NCBI GenBank assembly: GCA_910586975.1
Contig: CAJUKX010000029.1
Span: 1-33,777 of the forward strand
Source: an uncultured Muribaculaceae bacterium
GTDB lineage: Bacteria > Bacteroidota > Bacteroidia > Bacteroidales > Muribaculaceae
Direction: 5' to 3'
Length of the DNA stretch: 33,777 nt
Below, piece by piece: positions 23,404 to 31,919 of the stretch. A program made the translations under genes and the position numbers. The number at the start of each line of letters is the position of its first letter. The first letter of the stretch is position 1. The notes below the pieces were generated by a model. It did not search any database. It had not been told where the DNA came from and saw nothing but the letters and a program-made list of their open reading frames with translations.

Positions 23404-24273
23404 TTATAAGTTTATTACTATACGACCCGACTCTTTTGCCTCGTTTAGCAAATCTTTCTTAAGCTGATCTTCGTATTCCTTACGATGGCTGTTGAGCAAA
23501 CGGTTGATTATCTGCTGTCGTGCCGCCTCAACCGGCATTGAAGAGCCGGCCGGCAGTACCTCGGTAATATACAGAAGGTAAGTGAAACCGTTGAGCGAAA
23601 CCTCGAGTTTACGGTTCTTGTTAAGCCATTGATTCTCGTTGGTACCAAAATCGTATGGTATCTTATTATCTATCTGCACCCAGTCCACCCAACGGTCGCG
23701 GAAGTAATCATAATGTATGGCGCTTTTAATTACTTCCTTTTCCAGCTTGTCAGCATCGGCCAGTTTATCTGAATGATACAGTTTCTTCAGTACTTTTAAA
23801 TTTGAGGCATCGTCAGGAACCTTTAGATAAGTACCTTTGACCATAGGCCGCTCAAGTATAAATTCGCTCTTATGTTTATCATAATACTCATTTATCTGCG
23901 AGTCGTCAATCTTATCTGCCTTGGCTTCAAACATACGTCTTAGATATTCTTTCACAATCAGCTGGTTGCGGTATTCCTCCACCAGGCGGTTGATGTCTGT
24001 CATATCTATGTCTTCAGCAGCTATATCCGATATCAATCGTGTTTCCACCCATTCGTTTACGTAAGCTTTGACAAATCTTATAGAGTCATCGGCACTGAGG
24101 CCACCCGGCAGATTTTTTCGCAATTCGGCAAACGTGAGTGTATGCTGATCTACGTGTGCTATCACGTCGTCCTTTACATCGGTCTCGCCCGATGAGCATG
24201 CTGCTATTATACAGAAAACACCGCCGGACATAATCCGAACGATGTTATTCAGAATATGTCCGGCGGTGAACAT
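23404..24273 (-). CDS. SurA-N-like periplasmic lipoprotein without clear parvulin domain
   Basis: A 289-residue protein. The signal region ends in the lipobox IAAC around residue 26, so it is probably a lipoprotein. It then resembles the chaperone part of SurA/PpiD-type proteins (VIAHVDQHTLTFAELRKNLP, helical to about 140), while the region where a parvulin would be expected is poorly conserved. The last 40 residues are a helix rich in Lys/Glu. It lies 11 nt downstream of the two-parvulin gene and is probably in its operon. A strong hairpin overlaps codons 1-18 (24219-24268). Start ATG 24273 is favoured because the next Met would leave a signal with no positive charge. Confidence 0.8.
   Translation of the reverse strand: MFTAGHILNNIVRIMSGGVFCIIAACSSGETDVKDDVIAHVDQHTLTFAELRKNLPGGLSADDSIRFVKAYVNEWVETRLISDIAAEDIDMTDINRLVEEYRNQLIVKEYLRRMFEAKADKIDDSQINEYYDKHKSEFILERPMVKGTYLKVPDDASNLKVLKKLYHSDKLADADKLEKEVIKSAIHYDYFRDRWVDWVQIDNKIPYDFGTNENQWLNKNRKLEVSLNGFTYLLYITEVLPAGSSMPVEAARQQIINRLLNSHRKEYEDQLKKDLLNEAKESGRIVINL
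24219..24268 (-). promoter_or_regulatory. Attenuator-like hairpin over the start of the PPIase lipoprotein gene
   Basis: CACCGCCGGACATA (14 nt) occurs as a perfect inverted pair at 24219-24232 and 24255-24268 with a 22-nt loop. Read on the minus strand the second arm is followed by TTTTCTGT, which makes it look like an intrinsic terminator, yet it lies inside the first 18 codons of the downstream gene. It could limit read-through from the upstream PPIase gene. Confidence 0.6.
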
Positions 24274-24284
24274 CTTTTATTGTA

Positions 24285-26195
24285 TTATTTTACTTGTTTA
24301 AGAATCTTCTTGTTAATTTTCACTTTATATTTCTTGTGGAGCTGCTGCAACCATTCTTTCTCAAGAGCATTTTGGTAATCGCTAACTACAAGACCTCTTA
24401 CATCAGCTGCTTCCTCAGGGGCCTCGAGTATTTTACCGTTAAATGCGGCGTATGAAGTCCAGGTTTTGTTTTTGTCCACAGGCCTAGTTCCCCCGAAAGC
24501 AAGATAGTCGATGTAAGCATTCTCGCCCTTGGCTGCAATCACACGCTCTATACGGATCTCACGACCGAATTTATCGCGCATGAACTTTACGAAATCAGCC
24601 GGTGCCATATCGGCCGGAGCAGTCTCGGCAAATTTCACAGCCTCAGCAAGTACCGAGTCATTCTTGGTGAAGAATACGTATGACTTATATCTCGGTGCAT
24701 CCCAAGTGTACTTGGCGCGGTTTTCTTTAAAGAACTTTTCAAGACCTTCAGTATCCTTTGATGCACGGTTCCAAACATTTTGATTGGAGATTTCAAAAAG
24801 CAGAATGCCGTCGCGATATTCATTTACCAGATTGCGATATGCTTCATTATCATCCATCAAATCAGTTCTTACCAGTTCGCGGATATCATTATTCATATTG
24901 TATAATGCACGGCTTCTTACGAATGAAGCAATTTCTTTAGCTCCATTAAGATTCCTGGGACTTGCTTCCTTCATCACATCGGCTACGGTAGTAACTTTGC
25001 CTCGTATTGTGTATGCCGGAAGCTGCGAAGCTTGTAATTTGCTGAAGAGAGCGCTGTCAAGCATATTGTTGTGTGCGGCAGCCATTGCTTCCACTTCCGA
25101 CAGGGTTTCTGTAACAAGGTGTGCGTCATACTTCGGGCGCTGTTTCACAAGGAATGTCTGTTCAGGCTTGCCGGCGCGGTCTGAACGGTTTATGGCTTCA
25201 ATAATCTTTTCCTTGTTCTGTTCGAGCGAGCCAACGCCTCGTGTGTCGATTTTTTTGATGATATGCCAGCCGAAAGCCGATTTGAAAGGCTCTGAAATTG
25301 CACCCTTGGGCAGCGCGAAGGCTACCGAATCAAACTCAGCCACCATCATTCCGCGGCCAAACCATCCCAGGCTGCCGCCGTTTGCGGCTGAACCGTCCTG
25401 CGAGAACTTCTTGGCCAGTTCCTCAAACTGCGAGGGATCGGCTTTGATTATTCCATACAGTGAGTCGATGAGTGCTTTTTGGCTTATTTCATCATTCTTT
25501 TTACCGTCAGTAAGACGAATTATATGTTCCACATTGACCTCGCCCGGATTTGCATTTTTCTTTTCAACGCGAATCAAGTGAAGTCCATAGCCTGAATTTA
25601 CGACAGGTGATATTTCACCTACCGGAGTATTGAAAGCAGCCTCTTCAAAAGCCCAGGGATAGCGACCCGAAATCACATAACCCATCTTGCCGCCTTTTTC
25701 GGCAGAAGGAGTATCCATAGAGTATTGGCGGGCTACGTCCTCAAAAGCAGCCTTACCGTCAACAATGACCCGGCGCAGTGAATCCAACGTATGCGCTTCA
25801 CTGATCGGAGCCATGATATGGCTTACAAACACTTCTTGGGTCATATTGCCGTATGCTTGTGCCACCATCGAGTCGAGCTTGGCCTCATCGCGCATGTAAG
25901 GTTCGGAAAGCTCGTTGCGGAATTTGGTAAATTCGTCAATAAACGCTTTAGTAGTATCAATTCCGGCAGCTTCGGCATCGGCAACTTTCAATTTATAGTC
26001 AACAAACATACCGACGTATTCGTCAATTGTCTGCGGCTTCACCTGCTGTGTATTGTTCTTATGGAAAAGGTATTCAAACTCGCTGAGAGGTACATTTTTC
26101 CCGGCAATATTCATCAATACCGGATCTTTATCTTTCGCAGTAAGAGCAAGCAGGGACAATGTTACAAGCCCGGCTGCAAGTAGTTGCTTTTTCAT
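24285..26195 (-). CDS. Periplasmic peptidyl-prolyl isomerase with two parvulin domains
   Basis: A 636-residue exported protein. A signal peptide (residues 1-20) is followed by a short N-terminal chaperone segment (VLMNIAGKNVPLSEFEYLF), then two parvulin domains: the first with FVSHIMAP, YSMDTPSAEKGGKMGYV and GYGLHLIRVEKK (about 125-215), the second with VEHIIRL, FSQDGSAANGGSLGWFGRG and FGWHIIKKID (about 225-320). The C-terminal 300 residues are helical and lack enzyme motifs. It should help folding of exported and outer-membrane proteins. It is the first gene after guaB on the minus strand and is followed by another SurA-like gene at 11 nt. Confidence 0.93.
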   Translation of the reverse strand: MKKQLLAAGLVTLSLLALTAKDKDPVLMNIAGKNVPLSEFEYLFHKNNTQQVKPQTIDEYVGMFVDYKLKVADAEAAGIDTTKAFIDEFTKFRNELSEPYMRDEAKLDSMVAQAYGNMTQEVFVSHIMAPISEAHTLDSLRRVIVDGKAAFEDVARQYSMDTPSAEKGGKMGYVISGRYPWAFEEAAFNTPVGEISPVVNSGYGLHLIRVEKKNANPGEVNVEHIIRLTDGKKNDEISQKALIDSLYGIIKADPSQFEELAKKFSQDGSAANGGSLGWFGRGMMVAEFDSVAFALPKGAISEPFKSAFGWHIIKKIDTRGVGSLEQNKEKIIEAINRSDRAGKPEQTFLVKQRPKYDAHLVTETLSEVEAMAAAHNNMLDSALFSKLQASQLPAYTIRGKVTTVADVMKEASPRNLNGAKEIASFVRSRALYNMNNDIRELVRTDLMDDNEAYRNLVNEYRDGILLFEISNQNVWNRASKDTEGLEKFFKENRAKYTWDAPRYKSYVFFTKNDSVLAEAVKFAETAPADMAPADFVKFMRDKFGREIRIERVIAAKGENAYIDYLAFGGTRPVDKNKTWTSYAAFNGKILEAPEEAADVRGLVVSDYQNALEKEWLQQLHKKYKVKINKKILKQVK

Positions 26196-26247
26196 TTATC
26201 AGAACTATGGTTTATCTTTATCTATTTTATAGAGTATATAGATAAAT

Positions 26248-26283
26248 AACGTCGGAATACACATAATATTGTATCCCGACGTT
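26248..26283 (-). terminator. Terminator after guaB
   Basis: On the minus strand AACGTCGGGATAC and its partner pair over 13 positions with one G-U pair (arms 26271-26283 and 26248-26260), followed by an AT-rich run TTATTTATC. It separates guaB from the PPIase gene pair. Confidence 0.7.
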
Positions 26284-26301
26284 AAAATCCTTTTAAGAAT
26301 A

Positions 26302-27783
26302 TCAGCGAGAGCCTACCGAGTAGTTGGGAGCTTCAGATGTTATGGCCACATCGTGCGGATGGCTTTCGGCTACACCGGCATTGGTAATGCGGGTGAACTT
26401 GGCATTGTGGAGAGCATCGATAGTCGGAGCGCCGCAATATCCCATACCTGCACGCAGACCGCCGAGCATCTGATATACAACTTCGTAGAGCGAACCCTTG
26501 AAAGGTACTCGGGCAGCGATACCTTCGGGAACAAGCTTTTTGCTGTCGCTTTCGCCACCCTGGAAGTAACGGTCTTTTGAACCCTTTTCCATAGCTTCGA
26601 GCGAGCCCATACCTCTGTATGTCTTATACTTACGACCGTTGAAGATGATTGTATCGCCGGGAGATTCCTCTACACCTGCAAGCATACCGCCGAGCATTAC
26701 CGAGTGAGCACCGGCTGCAAGAGCCTTTACTATATCGCCTGAGTAACGTATACCGCCGTCGGCAATCAAGGGAACACCGGTACCTTCAAGAGCCTTGGCT
26801 ACATCATATACAGCCGAAAGCTGAGGCACACCTACACCGGCTATGATACGGGTGGTGCAGATAGAACCCGGGCCGATTCCAACCTTAACACCGTCGGCAC
26901 CGTTCTCAACCAGATAACGGGCTGCATCGCCTGTTGCGATATTACCTACAACCACATCAATCTGGGGGAATGCAGCCTTCACGGCACGCAGAACACCAAT
27001 CACACCTGCCGAGTGGCCGTGCGCGGTATCAATAACGAGTGCATCAACACCGGCCTTTACAAGGGCTTCGGCACGTTCCATAGAGTCGGGGGTCACGCCG
27101 ATACCTGCTGCTACGCGCAGACGTCCGAGGCTGTCTTTGCAAGCGTATGGTTTGTCCTTGGCTTTTGTAATATCTTTATATGTAACAAGACCGATAAGAC
27201 GGCCGTTAGCGTCAACCACAGGGAGTTTCTCGATCTTGTGTTCCTGAAGTATCTGTGCTGCCTCTTCGAGGTTGGTTGATTGAGAGGTTGTAACAAGACC
27301 CTCAGAGGTCATAACTTCGTCAATCTTGCGGTTGAGATTACGCTCGAAGCGCAGATCTCGGTTTGTTACAATACCTACAAGCTTACCATCCTCGTCAACA
27401 ACGGGAATACCACCGATGTGATATTCTTCCATCATTTTCAAGGCATCGTTGACTGTAGAGCCTCTGCGTATGGTCACGGGATCGTAAATCATACCGTTTT
27501 CGGCGCGCTTGACGGTATGCACCTGGCGAGCCTGCTCGGCAATAGACATATTCTTATGAATAACACCAAGACCACCCTCGCGAGCAATAGCGATAGCAAG
27601 CTGGGCTTCAGTCACGGTATCCATGGCTGCTGAAACAATGGGTACGTTCAGCGCAATGTTACGCGAGAAGCGTGTTGTCAAATCTACGGTACGGGGTAAA
27701 ACTTCCGAATAAGCCGGAATCAGAAGGACGTCATCAAAGGTAAGACCGTCCATGGCTACTCTATCTGCAATAAACGACGACAT
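26302..27783 (-). CDS. guaB: Inosine-5'-monophosphate dehydrogenase
   Basis: GuaB oxidises IMP to XMP with NAD, the committed step to guanine nucleotides. The 493-residue length is typical. The N-terminus has LTFDDVLLIPAYSEVLP; two CBS domains span about 95-205 (DPVTIRRGSTVNDALKMM; HKIEKLPVVDANGRLIGLVT); the catalytic loop is GIGPGSICTTR with Cys309; ADGGIRYSGD and the flap region GMGSLEAM follow. It has its own promoter (27810-27817) and a terminator before the downstream PPIase genes, so those may depend on read-through or their own promoter. Purine synthesis links it in function to purT at the left of the window. Confidence 0.97.
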   Translation of the reverse strand: MSSFIADRVAMDGLTFDDVLLIPAYSEVLPRTVDLTTRFSRNIALNVPIVSAAMDTVTEAQLAIAIAREGGLGVIHKNMSIAEQARQVHTVKRAENGMIYDPVTIRRGSTVNDALKMMEEYHIGGIPVVDEDGKLVGIVTNRDLRFERNLNRKIDEVMTSEGLVTTSQSTNLEEAAQILQEHKIEKLPVVDANGRLIGLVTYKDITKAKDKPYACKDSLGRLRVAAGIGVTPDSMERAEALVKAGVDALVIDTAHGHSAGVIGVLRAVKAAFPQIDVVVGNIATGDAARYLVENGADGVKVGIGPGSICTTRIIAGVGVPQLSAVYDVAKALEGTGVPLIADGGIRYSGDIVKALAAGAHSVMLGGMLAGVEESPGDTIIFNGRKYKTYRGMGSLEAMEKGSKDRYFQGGESDSKKLVPEGIAARVPFKGSLYEVVYQMLGGLRAGMGYCGAPTIDALHNAKFTRITNAGVAESHPHDVAITSEAPNYSVGSR

Positions 27784-27809
27784 AAACTTAGTTTTGTTTT
27801 TATTGCATG

Positions 27810-27817
27810 CAAAGTTA
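27810..27817 (-). promoter_or_regulatory. -7 box of guaB
   Basis: On the minus strand TAACTTTG, a perfect TAnnTTTG box, 26 nt before the guaB start. TTTG lies 15 nt upstream (complement of 27833-27836), closer than the usual 19-21. Confidence 0.6.
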
Positions 27818-27841
27818 CAAATTTTTCTCGTACAAATTATT

Positions 27842-27903
27842 ATTTGAAATAATTTTTTTGGAAAAAAATATTCAAATCTGCTCGTGAGAAAAGATTTGAA
27901 TAT
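27842..27903. promoter_or_regulatory. Three-element inverted repeat upstream of guaB; minus-strand terminator
   Basis: ATTTGAA (27842-27848), ATTCAAAT (27870-27877) and ATTTGAAT (27894-27901) form two mutually exclusive hairpins that share the central element. The right-hand one is a perfect 12-bp stem (27868-27879 with 27892-27903) and, on the minus strand, is followed by seven U, giving a good intrinsic terminator upstream of the guaB promoter. The left-hand one overlaps the upstream part of the guaB promoter. The elements may alternatively be repeated binding sites for a regulator. Confidence 0.6.
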
Positions 27904-27993
27904 ATAAATGCGTAACCGCTTCTTACTCTCTTAAAAAAGGTAAAATATAGTTGACATAACTTTTATGCACTACCAAGCTACCGAAATAATTAG

Positions 27994-28001
27994 TAATTTT
28001 G
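27994..28001 (+). promoter_or_regulatory. -7 box TAATTTTG of the DUF3737-patB operon
   Basis: A TAnnTTTG box 23 nt ahead of the ATG at 28025. A TTTG at -33 is not seen. Confidence 0.55.
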
Positions 28002-28024
28002 TAATAATTATACAACTAACAATT

Positions 28025-28870
28025 ATGGAAACAATCAAAGACACCGAATTCGGAGGCGAACGTCCGCTCTTCGCCACTCATAACCTGACCTTAGAAAATG
28101 TAACAATTCATGCCGGTGAATCGGCGCTTAAAGAATGCAGCAATATCCACGCCATCAATTGCAGATTCGAAGGTAAATACCCGTTCTGGCATGTTGACGG
28201 TTTTGTAATTAAGAATTGCCTTTTCACCGAGGGTGCACGCGCAGCCTTGTGGTACAGTTCAAACCTTGAAATGTCAGACACTCAGGTCGACGCCCCCAAG
28301 ATGTTCCGCGAAATGCAGCACCTCAAACTTACCAACGTTTGCATTCCCGACGCTCAGGAAACCATGTGGCACGTTAGCGATGTGATATTGAGAAATGTTG
28401 AGGTGGCTCACGCCGACTATCTTTTCATGCACTCATCTGATATAGATATAGACAATTACCGCCAACAGGGCAACTATTCATTCCAATATTGCAACAATGT
28501 GGTAATCCGAAATGCCGAAATTGACTCAAAAGATGCGTTCTGGATGACCGACAACGTAACTCTGATTGACTGCAAGCTCACCGGCGAATATCTGGGATGG
28601 CATTCAAAGAACCTGCATCTCGTGCGTTGCAAAATCTCGGGTACTCAGCCGCTGTGCTACTGCAACGGGCTTGTGATGGAAGACTGCGAAATGGCCTCTG
28701 ACTGCGATCTTGCATTTGAGGAATCTTCACTTCAGGCCAAAATAAAAGGAAATATCACAAGTGTGAAAAATCCTACAACCGGTCGTATCGAAGCCGACAG
28801 TATCGGCGAAATAATCATTGACATAAATGTAAAGGCTCCGGCCGACTGTCAAATAACTACCGCTGAATGA
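28025..28870 (+). CDS. DUF3737-like right-handed beta-helix protein
   Basis: A 281-residue protein made of short repeating strands of about 20 residues (LTLENVTIHAGE, IHAINCRFEG, FVIKNCLFTEG, VILRNVEVAHAD, VVIRNAEIDSKD, LHLVRCKISG), the pattern of a right-handed parallel beta-helix, matching the DUF3737 family. It has many Trp/His pairs (FWHVDG, MWHVSD, GWHSKN) at repeat turns that could line a carbohydrate-binding face. No signal peptide is present, so it is cytoplasmic. ATG 28025 is chosen because it follows a -7 box, while an in-frame start at 27965 lies upstream of it. It overlaps patB by 4 nt (ATGA), so the two act together; the shared role is unknown. Confidence 0.88.
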   Translation: METIKDTEFGGERPLFATHNLTLENVTIHAGESALKECSNIHAINCRFEGKYPFWHVDGFVIKNCLFTEGARAALWYSSNLEMSDTQVDAPKMFREMQHLKLTNVCIPDAQETMWHVSDVILRNVEVAHADYLFMHSSDIDIDNYRQQGNYSFQYCNNVVIRNAEIDSKDAFWMTDNVTLIDCKLTGEYLGWHSKNLHLVRCKISGTQPLCYCNGLVMEDCEMASDCDLAFEESSLQAKIKGNITSVKNPTTGRIEADSIGEIIIDINVKAPADCQITTAE

Positions 28871-30039
28871 TGGCTTCAAGATTTGATGAAATTATCGACC
28901 GCCGTAACACCAACTCCTACAAGTGGGACACTACGCCCGAGGGCGTAATACCCATGTGGGTGGCCGACATGGATTTCAAGACAGCACCTTGCATAATCAA
29001 CGCTCTGCTCCGACGTGTGGAGCAAGGTGTTTTCGGCTATACCAAAGTGCCTGACGAATATTATGAAGCCACGGTGAATTGGTTCGACAAACGCCACGGA
29101 TGGTCGTTCAGACCCGAAAACATAATTTATACATCGGGGGTTGTGCCGGCCATCTCTGCCATAATCAAGGCTCTTACATCACCCGGCGATAAGGTAATTG
29201 TACAGACTCCGGCATACAACTGTTTTTTCTCTTCAATAAGAAACAACAAGTGCATTTTGTTGTCAAACCGTCTTATATATAATAATGAGTCGGGCAGGTA
29301 TTCAATAGATTTCAATAATCTGGAAAAATTGGCTTCAGATAAATCTGCAAAAATCCTGTTGTTGTGCAATCCTCATAATCCGGCAGGACGTGTATGGACA
29401 AAAGACGAGCTGACAGCAATAGCCGATATATGCAAACGACATGACGTTATTGTATTGTCGGATGAGATACATTGCGAACTTACCTACAAAGATTATAAAT
29501 ACACACCATTCGCCACAGTTGCCGAAGCTGCAGGATGCAGATACGTAAGTTGTGTGTCTCCATCCAAGGCATTCAACATTGCAGGCTTGCAGATAGCCAA
29601 TATCGTATGTCCGGATGCCACGATGCTTGGTAAAATAGACCGTGCCATCAACGATAATGAGGTATGCGATGTGAATCCATTCGGTGTAATAGCTACAATA
29701 GAGGCGTATAACAATGGCGCAGGCTGGCTTGATGAGCTGCGCGAATATCTATACGACAATTATCTTTATTTCGCCGAATTTTTCTACAAAAATCTACCGG
29801 ATTTCAAAGTTACTCCGCTCGAAGGCACTTATCTCGCATGGGTAAACTGCAGCCATACGGGAATGAAGGCCGCAGAAATTGAGGAAATACTTATATCCAA
29901 GGCCGGTGTGCGATTGAACGAAGGCTCAATGTATGGTGATGGCGGGGATGAATTCCTTCGTGTAAATCTCGCATGCCCGCGTTCGGTACTTGCAGAGGTT
30001 CTGCCCCGTATAGCCCAAGTCCTTAAAAGCTTGAATTAG
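28867..30039 (+). CDS. patB: PLP-dependent C-S lyase, PatB/MalY family
   Basis: A 390-residue fold-type I PLP enzyme of the PatB/MalY cystathionine beta-lyase group, which releases sulfur as H2S or thiol from cystathionine or cysteine-like substrates. Hallmarks are NSYKWD near the N-terminus, WVADMDFKTAPCI, ILLLCNPHNPAGRVW, SDEIHCEL and SPSKAFNIAGLQ with the PLP Lys234. The start is ATGATG at 28867; either Met gives the same protein less one residue. It is translationally coupled to the DUF3737-like gene and its stop overlaps that of the convergent GNAT gene. The true substrate cannot be read. Confidence 0.92.
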   Translation: MMASRFDEIIDRRNTNSYKWDTTPEGVIPMWVADMDFKTAPCIINALLRRVEQGVFGYTKVPDEYYEATVNWFDKRHGWSFRPENIIYTSGVVPAISAIIKALTSPGDKVIVQTPAYNCFFSSIRNNKCILLSNRLIYNNESGRYSIDFNNLEKLASDKSAKILLLCNPHNPAGRVWTKDELTAIADICKRHDVIVLSDEIHCELTYKDYKYTPFATVAEAAGCRYVSCVSPSKAFNIAGLQIANIVCPDATMLGKIDRAINDNEVCDVNPFGVIATIEAYNNGAGWLDELREYLYDNYLYFAEFFYKNLPDFKVTPLEGTYLAWVNCSHTGMKAAEIEEILISKAGVRLNEGSMYGDGGDEFLRVNLACPRSVLAEVLPRIAQVLKSLN

Positions 30040-30617
30040 CGTTGTAAATGTTCCATCACCGTTCCGGCAAACGGACGTTCACCAACTTTCTTAAAGCCTA
30101 AGCGGTCATACAGCCGCCGGGCTTTAGGATTGTCATAATCCACAAGCAGTCCAAGCGGCTTACCGCTGTCGCTATGCGCGGCGGAGGCCGCTTCTATAAG
30201 TTTTGAAGCAAGACCTTGTCCGCGATATGCAGGAAAAACGCATAGTGAATCAAGATAAATCTCATCGGGCGAGGTTTCGTCGTGCATCTCCTCCTCTTTG
30301 ATGCCCAAAGCCAGGACTTCATTGGCCACGGTGATAAAAGCCCTGCGCAGGAAATGCAATTCCTCGCCGTCATAGCTCACCACTACACCGGCAACGTTGC
30401 CCTCTTCATCGAGCGCCACTATACTGTTGCGATAGCTGTATTGTGAATCATCACGGGCTGCAAGACGTTCAAAAGTCTTGTACACCAACGGCAGTCTCTC
30501 TTTAGAGCCGGCAAGATTCACTGCAATTTCTTCGCCGATTGCAGCGATCACAGCATCAGCTATAGCCTTGGCATCGCCGCGTCGGGCCGGGATTAACTTA
30601 AATTCGTATTTATTCAT
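30036..30617 (-). CDS. GNAT family N-acetyltransferase
   Basis: A 193-residue GCN5-related acetyltransferase. The acetyl-CoA binding motif is YRGQGLASKLIEAA around residues 135-150, preceded by the LDSLCVFPAYRG strand and followed by LLVDYDNPKARRLYDRLGFKKVGERPF, typical of this superfamily. The N-terminal part (EFKLIPARRGDAKAIADAVIAAI) is a standard GNAT start. Acceptor unknown. It is the last gene of the minus-strand run from porQ, overlaps the preceding gene by 4 nt, and its stop overlaps that of patB by two bases. Confidence 0.92.
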   Translation of the reverse strand: MNKYEFKLIPARRGDAKAIADAVIAAIGEEIAVNLAGSKERLPLVYKTFERLAARDDSQYSYRNSIVALDEEGNVAGVVVSYDGEELHFLRRAFITVANEVLALGIKEEEMHDETSPDEIYLDSLCVFPAYRGQGLASKLIEAASAAHSDSGKPLGLLVDYDNPKARRLYDRLGFKKVGERPFAGTVMEHLQR

Positions 30618-31018
30618 TTCCTGATAATTCTTTTATTGATGATTTTGTGTTTTTGCAAATGCTCGGTCGCAGCATTTATGTAGTCATTTGCAGCGCGGGG
30701 ATATCCGGCCATACGCAAGCGTGATTCGTGCGACTTGATAATCAGCAGAGCTTTTTCCCGCTCCATCGAGCCTGGAGCTGTTGAAACCACAGCTTTGGCA
30801 TCGTTTCTGCCGGCCTCTACTGCAGTAGGTATGTGCTGAGTCACATTCTCGTCGGGCTGAAATTCTGTTCCTGCGTCATCGCTGCACTTTGAGAGCAACA
30901 CAACTATCAGAACAATCAAAATCAAGAAAATGCCAACCAAAGCCGAAAATCGGCCACGATGCAGGCGGCGTTTCGGTGATTTTCGCTTTCTTTTAGCTGT
31001 AGTTTTGTCTGATACCAT
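30614..31018 (-). CDS. Small single-pass membrane protein with basic N-terminus
   Basis: A 134-residue protein not recognised. Residues 1-23 are strongly basic (about eleven Lys/Arg), residues 25-42 are one membrane segment (ALVGIFLILIVLIVVLL), and the rest is a soluble tail with two helices (MEREKALLIIKSHESRLRMAG; AANDYINAATEHLQKHKI). The basic N-terminus should stay in the cytoplasm. It starts 4 nt downstream of ispH and overlaps the GNAT gene by 4 nt, so it belongs to that operon. No function can be given. Confidence 0.85.
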   Translation of the reverse strand: MVSDKTTAKRKRKSPKRRLHRGRFSALVGIFLILIVLIVVLLSKCSDDAGTEFQPDENVTQHIPTAVEAGRNDAKAVVSTAPGSMEREKALLIIKSHESRLRMAGYPRAANDYINAATEHLQKHKIINKRIIRK

Positions 31019-31022
31019 TAGT

Positions 31023-31919
31023 CTATATTTCGTTCTGTACGGTATTGTTCATATATTCAAAAACCTGCTGACGGACTTCCTCCATCAGCCGGCGCGGAGT
31101 TGATGTGGCGCCGCATATTCCTATGGATGAGGCGTTCATCAGCCAAGATTTCTGTAACTGCGATGCATCTGCTATAAGGTATGTACTCGGATTGACTTCC
31201 TTGCAATGGTTGTACAGAATTTTGCCGTTGCTGCTTTTTGAGCCGGCCACAAATATCACCACTTCATGCGAAGCCGCAAATTCGCGCAAATGCCCCACCC
31301 TGCCGGCAACCTGGCGGCAGATTGTATCAAAGGACATAAGTTTGACTCCGTCGGCAAGGCGATCGCTTATTTCAGTGATCAGTTCGTTGAAACCTTCTAC
31401 GCTCTTGGTGGTCTGCGAGTATAGGGCTATGTCGCGCGAGAAGTCTATACGATCGAGGTCATTCTTATTCTCCACCACTATGGCATTTCCCTCGGTCTGT
31501 CCTACGAGGCCGTTGACCTCGGCATGTCCTACCTGCCCATAGATCACAATCTGCGGAGCATCTGCATTGCCACGGGTTGACTCATACATCTCCTTAATGC
31601 GTTTTTGCAGCGCAAGCACCACCGGACAAGTGGCATCTATGATTTCGATATCATTTCTTGCAGCAAGCGAGTAAGTGGAGGGCGGTTCGCCATGGGCACG
31701 AAGCAGCACTTTCACTCCCTGCAGCGATTCCATACCGGCGTGGGTAATGGTCTTCAAGCCTTTTTGTTGAAGACGTTCCACCTCGTTTGAATTATGTACT
31801 ATGTCGCCCAGACAATACAGACTGCCGGATGACGCCAGCTCTGACTCTGCTTTATTAATAGCTGTGACCACACCAAAGCAGAAACCCGATTTTTCGTCAA
31901 TTTCAACTATCGGTTTCAT
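31023..31919 (-). CDS. ispH: 4-hydroxy-3-methylbut-2-enyl diphosphate reductase
   Basis: IspH (LytB) is the last enzyme of the MEP isoprenoid pathway and yields IPP and DMAPP with a 4Fe-4S cluster. The 298-residue protein has the three cluster Cys in order: Cys14 in SGFCFGV, Cys98 in DATCPVV and Cys201 in FDTICRQ. The substrate-binding RAHGEPP and ICGATSTP segments are present. It overlaps cmk by 4 nt. Flavodoxin, also in this window, is a possible electron donor, as known for the E. coli enzyme. Confidence 0.96.
   Translation of the reverse strand: MKPIVEIDEKSGFCFGVVTAINKAESELASSGSLYCLGDIVHNSNEVERLQQKGLKTITHAGMESLQGVKVLLRAHGEPPSTYSLAARNDIEIIDATCPVVLALQKRIKEMYESTRGNADAPQIVIYGQVGHAEVNGLVGQTEGNAIVVENKNDLDRIDFSRDIALYSQTTKSVEGFNELITEISDRLADGVKLMSFDTICRQVAGRVGHLREFAASHEVVIFVAGSKSSNGKILYNHCKEVNPSTYLIADASQLQKSWLMNASSIGICGATSTPRRLMEEVRQQVFEYMNNTVQNEI

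Noticed and set aside
24784..25581. 265-codon plus-strand open frame
   Set aside because: It lies wholly opposite the two-parvulin PPIase gene, is rich in Ser/Arg/Leu as antisense frames are, and has no recognisable domain.
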